A DNA stretch of 64,000 nt from Ideonella livida. Lineage in GTDB: Bacteria; Pseudomonadota; Gammaproteobacteria; Burkholderiales; Burkholderiaceae_C. A program made the translations under genes and the position numbers. Under the pieces are notes generated by a model. The model was not told the origin of the DNA and did not search any database. It worked only from the letters and a program-made list of their open reading frames with translations. Of this stretch, positions 34,724-43,161 are shown piece after piece. The stretch is from contig NZ_JAAGOH010000018.1 in the NCBI RefSeq assembly GCF_010499455.1, positions 1 to 64,000 of the forward strand, given 5' to 3'. Numbering within the stretch: position 1 is the first letter of the stretch; each line of letters begins with the position of its first letter.

Positions 34724-35932
34724 TCACAGGCCCAGGATCATCTTGGAGATGATGTTTTTCTGGATTTCGTTGGAGCCGCCGAAGATCGACAGCTTGCGGT
34801 AGTTGAAGTAGCTGGGCGCGGCCGTGGCGGCCACCGTGGCCAGTTCGGGGTCGCCCAGCAGGGGCTCGTCAAAGCCCTCGTACTGCGCGGCCTCGATGAA
34901 GGCCAGGGCCTGCGGCCCCATGGCGCGGCGGATCAGCGAGAGGATCTCCTGCCGGATCTCGGTGCCACGGATCTTGAGCATGGAGCTTTCCGCGCCCGGC
35001 ACGCCGCCGCCGGCGACGGCGGCGATCACGCGCAGGTTGGTGGTCTTCATGTTCTCCAGGTCAATTTCCACCCGGGCCATGCGGGCGGCGAACAGCGGGT
35101 CCTGGTTCAGTGGCCGGCCGTTGCACTGCACGCGCGCCGCAATCACCTTGAGCTTGGCCATCGCCGCGATGCAGAAGCCCACGCCGGCGATCCCAGTGCG
35201 CTCGTAGGTGAGCAGGTACTTGGCGTAGGTCCAGCCGGCGTTCTCCTCGCCCACCAGGTTCTCGGCGGGCACCTTCACGTCGGTGAAGAAGACCTCGTTG
35301 ACCTCGCGGTCGCCGTCCAGCGTGCGGATGGGGCGCAGCTCCACGCCGGGGCTGTTCATGTCCACCAGCAGGAAGCTGATGCCGGCCTGGGCCTTGGCGG
35401 CGCGGTCGGTGCGCACCAGGCAGAAGATCATGTTGGCGTGCTGGCCCTGGGTGGTCCAGGTCTTCTGGCCGTTGACGAGGTAGTGGTCGCCTTGCCTGAC
35501 GGCGGTGGTCTTCACCGAGGCGAGATCCGAGCCCGCGCCGGGCTCTGAGTAGCCCTGGCACCACCAGTCCGCACCACTCAGGATGCGCGGCAGCCAGTGG
35601 GCCTTCTGCTGCGCGTTGCCGTACTTGATGAGCACCGGGCCCAGCATGCTGACGCCAAAGGGCACGATGCGCGGGCCGCCGGCCAGGGCGCATTCGGTGT
35701 CGAAGATGAACTTCTCGACCGCGCCCCAGCCCGGGCCGCCGTGGGCCTGGGGCCAGTGGTAGGCCAGCCAGCCCTGGGCCTGGAGGATGGCGTGCCACTG
35801 CTCCTGATCGGCCTTGGACAGGCGCTGCCCGGCCTTGACCTGCTGGGCGATGCGCGCCGGCAGCTTGTCCTTCAGGAAGGCGCGCACGGTGTCGCGGAAA
35901 GCCAGTTCCTGCGGGGTGAATTGGAGGTCCAT
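34724..35932 (-). CDS. Acyl-CoA dehydrogenase (large paralogue)
   Basis: 402 residues from ATG 35932. FAD- and substrate-binding motifs are present: WWCQGYSEPGAGSDLASVKT, DHYLVNGQKTWTTQGQHA, and the C-terminal IFGGSNEIQKNIISKMILG. It is most like the FadE17/CaiA-type pair partners used for steroid side chains, pimelate or cyclohexane carboxylate. With the neighbouring smaller paralogue it may form an alpha2beta2 enzyme, which is inference. It sits between the thiolase and the smaller dehydrogenase. Confidence 0.92.
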   Translation of the reverse strand: MDLQFTPQELAFRDTVRAFLKDKLPARIAQQVKAGQRLSKADQEQWHAILQAQGWLAYHWPQAHGGPGWGAVEKFIFDTECALAGGPRIVPFGVSMLGPVLIKYGNAQQKAHWLPRILSGADWWCQGYSEPGAGSDLASVKTTAVRQGDHYLVNGQKTWTTQGQHANMIFCLVRTDRAAKAQAGISFLLVDMNSPGVELRPIRTLDGDREVNEVFFTDVKVPAENLVGEENAGWTYAKYLLTYERTGIAGVGFCIAAMAKLKVIAARVQCNGRPLNQDPLFAARMARVEIDLENMKTTNLRVIAAVAGGGVPGAESSMLKIRGTEIRQEILSLIRRAMGPQALAFIEAAQYEGFDEPLLGDPELATVAATAAPSYFNYRKLSIFGGSNEIQKNIISKMILGL

Positions 35933-35954
35933 GAGCGGGGTTCCTGCGCTGGGG

Positions 35955-37151
35955 TCAGAAGATTTCGAACAGGCCGGCGGCGCCCATGCCACCGGCAATG
36001 CACATGGTCACCACGCCCCACTTCACGCGCTGGCCCTGGGCCTTGCGGCGCCGGCCTTCCAGCAGGAGGTGGCCGGCCAGGCGGGCGCCGGTCATGCCAA
36101 AGGGATGGCCAATGGCGATGGCGCCGCCGTCCACGTTCAGGCGTTCATCGGGAATGCCCAGGGTTTGTTGGCAATAGATGGCCTGGGAGGCGAAGGCCTC
36201 GTTCAGCTCCCACAGGTCGATGTCCTGCACCGTCAGGCCGTGGCGCTGCAGCAGCTTGGGCACGGCGTAGACCGGGCCGATGCCCATTTCATCGGGTTCA
36301 CAACCGGCCACCGCCATGCCCCGGAAGGCGCCCAGCGGCTGCAGGCCCAGGCGCTCGGCCTCGGTGGCCTCCATCAGCACGCAGGCGCTGGCGCCGTCGG
36401 AGAGTTGCGAGGCATTGCCGGCGGTGATGAACTGCGCCGGGCCCTTCACCGGGGCCAGCTTGGCGAGTGACTCGTAGGTGGTGCCCACGCGGTTGCAGGT
36501 GTCGCGGTCCACCGTGGCTTCTTGCTGGGTGACGGCGCCGGTGGCCTTGTCGGTCACGGCCATGGGGGTGGTGACGGACACGATCTCCTCGGCATAACGG
36601 CCGGCGGCTTGCGCCTCGGCCACCTTGCGCTGGCTCTCCACCGAGAAGCGGTCTTGTGCCTCGCGGGAGATGCCGTAGCGGCGGGCCACCACATCGGCGG
36701 TGTCGATCATCTCCATGTAGAGCGCGGGCTTGTGGGCCACGATCCAGGGGTCCAGGCCGCTGGCACCGTCCTGGCGCGAGCGGATGCCCGAGATGCTCTC
36801 CACGCCGCCGGCAATCATGGCCGGCGCGCCATCCACCACGATGCGCCCCGCCGCGATGGCGATGGCCTGCAAGCCCGAGGCGCAGAAGCGGTTGACGGTG
36901 GTGCCGCCGATGCTGAGTGGCAAGCCGGCACGCACCACCGTCTGGCGGGCCACGTTGCGGCCGGTGATGCCTTCGGGGTAGCCGCAGCCGAGCACGGCGT
37001 CTTCGATCAGCGCGGGGTCGATGCCGGCGCGCGCCACGGCGGCCTTCACGGCAAAGCTGGCCAGCGTGGGCCCGGGGGTGATGTTGAACTCGCCGCGGTG
37101 CGACTTGACGAGCGGCGTGCGGGCGGTGGAGACGATGACGGCTTGGCGCAT
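35955..37151 (-). CDS. Acetyl-CoA acetyltransferase (thiolase)
   Basis: 398 residues. The nucleophilic Cys90 lies in [10 protein letters not shown], the His in [10 protein letters not shown] near 352, and the second catalytic Cys in [10 protein letters not shown] near 385. It cleaves 3-ketoacyl-CoA to acetyl-CoA and a shortened acyl-CoA, the last step of each beta-oxidation round. It lies between the bifunctional FadJ-like gene (103 bases upstream) and the acyl-CoA dehydrogenase (22 bases downstream). Confidence 0.93.
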   Translation of the reverse strand: MRQAVIVSTARTPLVKSHRGEFNITPGPTLASFAVKAAVARAGIDPALIEDAVLGCGYPEGITGRNVARQTVVRAGLPLSIGGTTVNRFCASGLQAIAIAAGRIVVDGAPAMIAGGVESISGIRSRQDGASGLDPWIVAHKPALYMEMIDTADVVARRYGISREAQDRFSVESQRKVAEAQAAGRYAEEIVSVTTPMAVTDKATGAVTQQEATVDRDTCNRVGTTYESLAKLAPVKGPAQFITAGNASQLSDGASACVLMEATEAERLGLQPLGAFRGMAVAGCEPDEMGIGPVYAVPKLLQRHGLTVQDIDLWELNEAFASQAIYCQQTLGIPDERLNVDGGAIAIGHPFGMTGARLAGHLLLEGRRRKAQGQRVKWGVVTMCIAGGMGAAGLFEIF

Positions 37152-37254
37152 GGGGTGGCTTCTTTGGCAGGGAATTGGGGTGGCAGGCGGACGCGGCCCG
37201 GCCGCGCGGCCACGTCAGGCGTGACCGCGCAGGGCGCGTCGAGCGAGGGCGGTG

Positions 37255-39387
37255 TCAGTCCGCGGGGCGGTTCAAGCTGTCGAAGTTGCGGCCCTCGGCC
37301 ACCAGCTGTTCCAGCAGCGGCGCGGGCTGCCAGAACAGCGGGTCTTCTTCGGCAAAGCGGCGCAAATCCGCCAGGATCTGGGGCAGACCCACGGTGTCGG
37401 CGTACTTCATGGGGCCGCCGCGGTGGCGCGGAAAGCCGTAGCCGTGGACGAAGGTGACGTCGATGTCCAACGGGCGCAGCGCGATGCCGTCGGCCAGCAC
37501 CTTGGCGCCTTCGTTGACCATGGCCGCCAGGTAGCGGCTGAGGATCTCCTCGGGCGTGAAGGCGCGGGGCGTGATGCCCTTGCGGGTGCGCTCGGCGTCC
37601 ACGATGGCCAGCACCTCGGGGTCGGGTTGGCCGGTGCGGGCGCCCTGCGGGTAGAGGTAGAAGCCGCGGCCGGTCTTCTGGCCAAACCAGCCACGCTCGC
37701 ACAGGCGGTCGGCGATCTCCACGTAACGCGCACGGGGGTCACGCGTGGCGGCGCGGCGCTTGCGCGTGGCCCAGCCGATGTCACCACCGGCCAGGTCGGT
37801 CACCTGGCAGGGGCCCATGGGGTAGCCGAAGCTGCGCACGGCGGCGTCAATCTCATACGGGCTGGCGCCGTCCTCCATCAGGTGGTCGGCGGCCTGCTTG
37901 TAGGTGGCCAGGATGCGGTTGCCAATGAAACCGTCGCACACCCCCGCGCGCACCGGCACCTTCTTCAGGCGCTTGGCCAGCTCGAAAGCGGTGACCACCA
38001 CGTCGGCGCTCACCCGGGCCGGCACCACGATCTCCAGCAGCTTCATGATGTTCGCCGGGCTGAAGAAATGCAGGCCGATCACATCCTGCGGGCGGCCGGT
38101 GGCGGCGGCGATGGCGTCGATGTCCAGGTAGGAGGTGTTGGTGGCCAGCACGGCGCCAGGTTGGCACACGGCGTCCAGCTGGCGGAACACGGCCTTCTTG
38201 ACCTCCAGGTCCTCGAACACCGCCTCGATCACCAGGTCCACGTCCGCCACGTCGGCGTAGCGGGTGGTGGGGGTGAAGCGGGCCAGGGTGGCGGCTCTTT
38301 GCGCCTCGCTCAGGCGGCCCTTGGCGACCAGACCGTCATAGACCTTGCTCACGTTGGCCACGCCGCGGGCGATGGCTTCGTCATCACGCTCCACCATCAC
38401 CACCGGCAGGCCGGCGTCGAGTGCCGCCACGGCGATGCCGGCGCCCATGGTGCCGCCGCCGATGACGGCCACGCGCGCCACCGGGCGCGGGGTGGCGCCA
38501 CGCGCCTCGGGCACCTTGGCCACCTCACGCTCGGCAAAAAAGGCGTGGATCAGGCCGGCGCGCTGCGGGCTGTCGATGCAGGCCAGGAACAGGCGGCGCT
38601 CCAGCGCCATGCCCTCGGCAAAGGGCAGCGCCACCGCGGCGCGCACCGCTTCGATGATCTTCTGCGGCGAGAACAGGCCGCGGGACTTCTTCGCGGTGTC
38701 TTCGGCCAGCGCGTCCAGCGTGGCCAGGGCGGCGGCGGGCTCGGCCACGGCCAGATCGCAAACCCGGCGCACCGGGGCGCCCTGGGCCAGCAGTGCCTGG
38801 GTGTAAGCCAGGCCGGCGGCCAGGGGGCTGAGGGTCTCGTCGCCCACCAGCTGGTCGATCAAGCCGGCTTTGACGCCGGCGGCGGCGCTGATGGGCTTGC
38901 CGCTGAGCATCAGCTCGGCGGCGGCCTTCACGCCCATCAGGCGCGGGGCGCGCTGGGTGCCGCCGGCGCCGGGCATCAGGCCCAGCGCCACCTCGGGCAG
39001 GCCCAGCTGGGCGGCGGCGAAGGCCAGGCGGTAGTGGGCGCCCAGCGCCACCTCCAGCCCACCGCCCAGCGCCGCGCCCTGCAGGCAGGCCACCACCGGC
39101 TTGGTGCACGACTCGATGCGCTGGCACACGTCCGGCAGCGCCGGGGGCACCGGGGGCTTGCCGAACTCGCGGATGTCGGCCCCGGCGATGAAGGTCTTGC
39201 CCTCGCTGACGATCAGCACCGCCTGCACCTCGGGCGCGGCGTCGGCCTGCTCGATGGCGTCGAACAGGCCACGGCGCACGGCGGCGCTCAGGGCGTTGAC
39301 GGGCGGGTTGTGGATCGTGACCACCCGCACGGGGCCGTGCTGGGCCGTGCTGACCTCTGGGGCGGGGGCCTGGGTGTCCTGGGCCAT
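37255..39387 (-). CDS. Bifunctional enoyl-CoA hydratase / 3-hydroxyacyl-CoA dehydrogenase (FadJ-like)
   Basis: 710 residues. The N-terminal crotonase half has the oxyanion segment KTFIAGADIREF and both acidic residues (GGGLEVALGAHY and LGLPEVALGLMPGAGGTQR). The C-terminal half begins with the NAD motif VIGGGTMGAGIAVAA near residue 300 and has the HAD pattern GLHFFSPANIMKLLE. It hydrates enoyl-CoA and oxidises the 3-hydroxyacyl-CoA. As first gene of the leftward operon it has GGAGA before its ATG and is divergent from the LysR gene. Confidence 0.93.
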   Translation of the reverse strand: MAQDTQAPAPEVSTAQHGPVRVVTIHNPPVNALSAAVRRGLFDAIEQADAAPEVQAVLIVSEGKTFIAGADIREFGKPPVPPALPDVCQRIESCTKPVVACLQGAALGGGLEVALGAHYRLAFAAAQLGLPEVALGLMPGAGGTQRAPRLMGVKAAAELMLSGKPISAAAGVKAGLIDQLVGDETLSPLAAGLAYTQALLAQGAPVRRVCDLAVAEPAAALATLDALAEDTAKKSRGLFSPQKIIEAVRAAVALPFAEGMALERRLFLACIDSPQRAGLIHAFFAEREVAKVPEARGATPRPVARVAVIGGGTMGAGIAVAALDAGLPVVMVERDDEAIARGVANVSKVYDGLVAKGRLSEAQRAATLARFTPTTRYADVADVDLVIEAVFEDLEVKKAVFRQLDAVCQPGAVLATNTSYLDIDAIAAATGRPQDVIGLHFFSPANIMKLLEIVVPARVSADVVVTAFELAKRLKKVPVRAGVCDGFIGNRILATYKQAADHLMEDGASPYEIDAAVRSFGYPMGPCQVTDLAGGDIGWATRKRRAATRDPRARYVEIADRLCERGWFGQKTGRGFYLYPQGARTGQPDPEVLAIVDAERTRKGITPRAFTPEEILSRYLAAMVNEGAKVLADGIALRPLDIDVTFVHGYGFPRHRGGPMKYADTVGLPQILADLRRFAEEDPLFWQPAPLLEQLVAEGRNFDSLNRPAD

Positions 39388-39493
39388 GTGTCGTCTCCTG
39401 GCGGTTCTTGTGGCGGCATGAACAGGGCACCGCCTTGGGGCCCATTCTTCTCACGGCCTCGTCTTTTTACAATCTCAAAACTTTCTGACGAAC

Positions 39494-39512
39494 TGTCAAA
39501 CCCGTTTTGACA
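39494..39512. promoter_or_regulatory. Dyad TGTCAAA-N5-TTTGACA, candidate LysR operator
   Basis: Perfect 7-bp arms separated by CCCGT end five bases before the LysR ATG and lie in the 130-base divergent region with the FadJ-like operon. Position and symmetry fit an autoregulatory LysR site. Confidence 0.6.
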
Positions 39513-39517
39513 CCACC

Positions 39518-40408
39518 ATGGACATCCAAGCCCTGAACCTGCTGGTGGAAATCATTGATTGCGGCAACCTGAGCCAGGTGGCACGCAAGCTGAAGATGAC
39601 CCGCGCCAACGTCAGCTACCACCTGGCGCAGCTGGAGAAGCAGACCGGCGTGCAGCTGGTGCGCCGCACCACGCGGCGGGTGGAGCCCACCGAGCTGGGG
39701 CTGCGCCTGTACGAACACGGCCGCAACATCCAAAACGAGATGCGCGCGGCGCAGGAGACCATCACCAGCCTGGGCCAGGGCCTGCAGGGCCGCGTGGGCA
39801 TCAGCGTGCCCAGCGGCTACGGGCAGATGGTCATGTCGCACTGGCTGATCGACTTCAAGGCCCTCTACCCCGGCATCGTGCTGGACGTGGTGTTTGAAAA
39901 CCGGGTGGACAACCTGCGCGACGACGTGGACATCGCCGTGCGCATCCTGCCCGAGCCGCCACAGCAACTGGTGGCGCGCGACATGGGCACGGTGCGCTAC
40001 CTGGCCTGCGCCGCCAAAACGTACGCCGACGCCCACGGCCTGCCCACCCAGCTGGCCGAACTGGCCACCCTGCCGGTGGTGACAGCCACCGTGGTGGGCC
40101 GCCCACTTTCGCTGCGCGGCTACCGGGGTGAACAGCGCGAAGAGGTGCAGCTGACCCCTACCCTCATCTCCGACCACTACCCCTTTTTGCGCCAGTGCGT
40201 CCTGGCCGGCCTGGGCCTGGGCCTGCTGCCCGACTACGTGGTCGACGACGTGATCGCCAGCGGCGAGGTGGTGACCACGCTGGACGACTACCGCTTGAGC
40301 ATCTTCGGCACCCGCATGGTCATGCTGACCCTGCCCAACCGCCACCCCACCCGGGCGGTGCGCACCTGCATCGACTACCTGTTGGCGCGGGCCCAGCGTC
40401 CGGCTTAG
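39518..40408 (+). CDS. LysR-family regulator of the beta-oxidation operon
   Basis: 296 residues with the LysR helix-turn-helix (NLSQVARKLKMTRANVSYHL) in the first 40 residues and the usual effector domain (GRVGISVPSGYGQ; LRDDVDIAVRILPEP). It is divergent from the FadJ-thiolase-ACAD-CoA-transferase-Bug operon, its probable target. Parts of this gene (around 39895-39960 and 40345-40398) recur in the remnant at 41780-42025. Confidence 0.9.
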   Translation: MDIQALNLLVEIIDCGNLSQVARKLKMTRANVSYHLAQLEKQTGVQLVRRTTRRVEPTELGLRLYEHGRNIQNEMRAAQETITSLGQGLQGRVGISVPSGYGQMVMSHWLIDFKALYPGIVLDVVFENRVDNLRDDVDIAVRILPEPPQQLVARDMGTVRYLACAAKTYADAHGLPTQLAELATLPVVTATVVGRPLSLRGYRGEQREEVQLTPTLISDHYPFLRQCVLAGLGLGLLPDYVVDDVIASGEVVTTLDDYRLSIFGTRMVMLTLPNRHPTRAVRTCIDYLLARAQRPA

Positions 40409-40564
40409 CGGCGGGATGACTGCCCGGCGTCACCTGGCCCGCTGCGCCAAGGCGACGCGGGCCTGGGTCCCCTGACGCAAGGGGCACCCGCTGAAGAGCG
40501 GCCCCACGCCCCCATGAACTAGGGCCCCCACGGATTCCCCCTCTCCACAGGCCTAAGATCCGCC

Positions 40565-40585
40565 GCCCCCCAAAGAATGGGGGGC
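40565..40585 (+). other. Hairpin in the leader of the secreted unknown
   Basis: GCCCCCCA and TGGGGGGC form a perfect 8-bp stem with a 5-nt loop, 66 bases before the ATG at 40652. It could end transcription from the LysR gene (there is no T-run) or protect the 5' end of the downstream message. Confidence 0.45.
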
Positions 40586-40651
40586 GCATGAGGCCGGTAC
40601 GCCCACCGCCCCCGCGCCTCGGCATCTACCCACATTGACCAGGGATCCATC

Positions 40652-41710
40652 ATGAAGAACTTTGCGCGGACGCTGGCGTCCGCCGGCCTGCTGCTTTGCG
40701 CCCTCGGCGCCCAAGCCCACTTCGTCTCCGGCGCAAACGGCTTTTTCTGGGACATCGACAATGCCAACGGCGTCATCGGCGACGGCACGAACGATGCCTA
40801 TGACGGCGCGTACAGACTCTCGGTCAATGGCCAAGAGGTCGTGGCCGCAGGCACCGTCTCAGCCGACGGACGCACCCTCTACCTGGCCACCGAAATGGCC
40901 GGCCTGCGGGTGACACGCACGGTCTACGTGCCGACGGGCCTGCGGGTGAGCGGGGCGGACTACCTGCGTTATGTGGACTGTGTGGAAAACACCGGCACCT
41001 CCACGGTGGCGGGGGTCACGCTGGCCCTGCAAACCAACCTGGGCTCTGACGGTGGCACCCTCACCTACCCACTGCCCGCCGGGCTGCGTGGCGCCCTGGG
41101 CACCGATGACGGCGACGGCTTTGGCGACCCCAGCCTGGTCCACCTGTACGGCACCCACACGCAGGACATGACGCTCTCAGAAGACGCCCTGAGCTGGTCG
41201 TTCTTGACGCCGGCCGTCAAGGCAGGCAAGAAGTACTGCTACCGCACCTACGCCATCCAGGCCACCACCCGGGCCCTGGCCAGCGAACTGGCCCAGTCCC
41301 TGAGCAGCAACCCGGACGTGGACGGCATGACCGCCGTCGAGCGCAAGTCGCTGCAGAACGCCAGCGATTTCAGTGCCCAGCTGGAGGTGTTCCCGCCCCG
41401 CGGTGCAGTGCTGCCCGCGGGCACCAGCTTTGACGTGGCCACCATCATCTCGGCCCCGGCCAGCGTGCTGTCGGCCTACACCCTGAGCGCCAAGCTCAAC
41501 GGGGTGGACGTGAGCGCTGCCTGCCGCAGCACGCAGGCGCTGGTGGACGCCAGCGGTGCCATCACGGGCCACGCGGTGCGCTGCACCGGCCTGTCCAGCC
41601 AGCTGGTGACCGGCACCAATGACATGGTCTTCCAGGTGCGCGCCGGCAAGGAGAGCGCCAAGGCCCACGTCTTCTGGCAGGTCCTGCCCGTGCAAAGCGC
41701 GGCGCGCTGA
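40652..41710 (+). CDS. Secreted protein of unknown function
   Basis: 352 residues with a clear Sec signal peptide (FARTLASAGLLLCALGAQA-H). The mature part is beta-rich with Asp/Asn/Gly loops (FFWDIDNANGVIGDGTNDAY) that look like calcium-binding or beta-propeller turns. It has four cysteines spread along the chain, and the C-terminal part (about 245-345) resembles an Ig-like domain. I do not recognise a family. The gene is monocistronic, with its own leader hairpin and an excellent terminator. It could be a secreted adhesin or enzyme accessory; no active site is visible. Confidence 0.75.
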   Translation: MKNFARTLASAGLLLCALGAQAHFVSGANGFFWDIDNANGVIGDGTNDAYDGAYRLSVNGQEVVAAGTVSADGRTLYLATEMAGLRVTRTVYVPTGLRVSGADYLRYVDCVENTGTSTVAGVTLALQTNLGSDGGTLTYPLPAGLRGALGTDDGDGFGDPSLVHLYGTHTQDMTLSEDALSWSFLTPAVKAGKKYCYRTYAIQATTRALASELAQSLSSNPDVDGMTAVERKSLQNASDFSAQLEVFPPRGAVLPAGTSFDVATIISAPASVLSAYTLSAKLNGVDVSAACRSTQALVDASGAITGHAVRCTGLSSQLVTGTNDMVFQVRAGKESAKAHVFWQVLPVQSAAR

Positions 41711-41748
41711 GGCGCGCGCGCCTTCGGGGCGACGCAAGCAGCAGCAGG

Positions 41749-41776
41749 GGCCCGCCGCACGCGGGCCTTTTTTTTT
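41749..41776 (+). terminator. Intrinsic terminator
   Basis: GGCCCGC / GCGGGCC forms a 7-bp stem with a CGCAC loop (41749-41767), followed by nine T (41768-41776). It is a textbook rho-independent terminator 38 bases after the secreted protein's stop. Confidence 0.92.
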
Positions 41777-41779
41777 GTG

Positions 41780-42025
41780 GCGGCGGGGTCGGCCACGGCC
41801 AGATCCCGCACCCGGCGCACTGGGGCGTCGGGAGCCCGCGGCGCGCGGGTGTCGGCCAGAGACCGGCGGCCAAGGGGCTGAGGGTCTTGTCTTCCACCAA
41901 CCGTTCGAGACCCGGGTGGAGCCCCTGCGCGACGACGTCGACATCGCCGTGCGCATCCTGCCCGGGCCGCCACCTCACCCGGGCGGTGCGCACCTGCATT
42001 GACGACCTGATGGCGCGGACCAAGA
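41780..42025. pseudogene. Mosaic of FadJ-like and LysR gene shards
   Basis: Bases 41780-41899 align with the FadJ-like gene at 38731-38849, with scattered mismatches but the same order and length (minus-strand reading APVRRVRDLAVADPAA against APVRRVCDLAVAEPAA). Bases 41906-41970 then match the LysR gene at about 39895-39960 (LRDDVDIAVRILP). From a shared CCGCCAC the match jumps to the LysR gene at about 40341-40398 (TRAVRTCIDDL). No frame spans the pieces. With the terminator before it and the dyad after it, it fills most of the 450-base gap up to 42161. Confidence 0.85.
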
Positions 42026-42032
42026 CCCAAAG

Positions 42033-42051
42033 CCATACGTTTAACGTATGG
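42033..42051. promoter_or_regulatory. 19-bp dyad CCATACGTT-T-AACGTATGG
   Basis: Perfect 9-bp arms around one central T, 110 bases before the Bug gene at 42161, in the AT-richer stretch where its promoter should be. The ATACGTTnAACGTAT form is typical of operators for GntR- or IclR-like dimers. No such regulator is coded nearby. Confidence 0.6.
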
Positions 42052-42160
42052 ATGACATATTTCATCAATCTTTGAAGTTCTGCTCCAGCCTTCGAACAAT
42101 CCAGCCCTGATGCCCTGCCGTCGCGGGACATCAGGACCGACCTGTACGAAGGAGACAAGC

Positions 42161-43150
42161 ATGTACACCCGCCGCCGCCACGGCCTGACCCGCCTGTTGG
42201 CCACCGCCCTGACCCTGGCCTGCGCCGCCCTGGCCCCCAGCGCCCACGCCGCCTGGCCTGACAAGCCCGTCAAGGTTATCGTGCCCTGCCCCGCCGGCTG
42301 CTCGCTGGACGGCATCGTGCGCACCCTGGCCGAGCCGTTGCGCGCCCGTTGGGGCCAGCCCCTGGTGGTGGAGAACCGCGCCGGCGCCGGCGGCACGCTG
42401 GGCATGGACGCCGTGGCCAAGGCCCCGGCCGACGGCCACACCCTGGGCATTGGCTTCAACGGTCCCATCGCCTTCGCGCCCTTCCTCTATAAGCGCCTGC
42501 CCTACCAGCCCGAACGTGACCTGCTGCCGGTGGTGCTGACCACCTCACAACCCAATGTGCTGGCCGTGCGTGCCGACCACCCCGCCCGCAGCCTGCCCGA
42601 GTTCCTGGCCTGGGCGCGCAAGGAAGGCAGCCGCCTGAGTTATGCCTCCGTCGGCAACGGCAGTTCCTCGCACCTGGCGGCCGAGTTGATGCTCAGCCAA
42701 ATCGGGGTGGATGCGGTGCATGTGCCCTACAGCGGCTCCCCGCCAGCCGTCACCTCCTTGGCCGCAGGCGAGACGCAGATGCTCATCACCGTGGAGCCGC
42801 CCCTGATGCCCTTGATCCAGGGCGGCCGGGTACGCCTGCTGGCCACCACCGGCGCCAAGCGCATGGAGAGCCTGCCCCAGTTGCCCACCCTGGCCGAGTC
42901 CGGTCTGCCCGGCTTTGAGGCCCTGGCCTGGAATGGCCTGTTCGTGCCCGCCGGCACCCCGGCTGCGGTAGTGGAGCGCGTGAACGCCGACGTCAACGCC
43001 GTGCTGCAACAGCCCGCCGTGCGCGAAGCCCTGGCCAAGCAGGGCCTGGTGGTGGGCGGCGGCACGCCGGCCGCTTTCCGCGGCTTCATCCAGGACGAGT
43101 CCCGCAAGTGGGGCGCCGTCATCCGCAAGGTGGGCATCACCATCGACTGA
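42161..43150 (+). CDS. Bug-family (TctC-like) periplasmic solute-binding protein
   Basis: 329 residues from ATG 42161, preceded by GAAGGAGA. It has a signal peptide (LLATALTLACAALAPSAHAA) and Bug motifs VIVPCPAGCSLDGIVR and VENRAGAGGTLGMDAV. The usual ProAlaGlyGly pocket is varied to CPAGCS with two cysteines, which is unusual. It is the first gene of a rightward set with an alcohol dehydrogenase, an unknown and a tannase-family esterase, and so may bind an aromatic or hydroxy acid. Confidence 0.9.
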   Translation: MYTRRRHGLTRLLATALTLACAALAPSAHAAWPDKPVKVIVPCPAGCSLDGIVRTLAEPLRARWGQPLVVENRAGAGGTLGMDAVAKAPADGHTLGIGFNGPIAFAPFLYKRLPYQPERDLLPVVLTTSQPNVLAVRADHPARSLPEFLAWARKEGSRLSYASVGNGSSSHLAAELMLSQIGVDAVHVPYSGSPPAVTSLAAGETQMLITVEPPLMPLIQGGRVRLLATTGAKRMESLPQLPTLAESGLPGFEALAWNGLFVPAGTPAAVVERVNADVNAVLQQPAVREALAKQGLVVGGGTPAAFRGFIQDESRKWGAVIRKVGITID

Positions 43151-43161
43151 AGCCCCACCCC

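Noticed and set aside
31991-35548. Very long open frame on the plus strand over the CoA-transferase and acyl-CoA dehydrogenase genes
   Set aside because: It is antisense to four genes with clear family motifs. High-GC codon bias leaves the opposite frame open, and the product is Gly/Ala/Gln-rich without any domain.
41906-42025. A short functional LysR-type gene before the Bug operon
   Set aside because: The piece is internally deleted, lacks the DNA-binding domain and has no start codon in frame.
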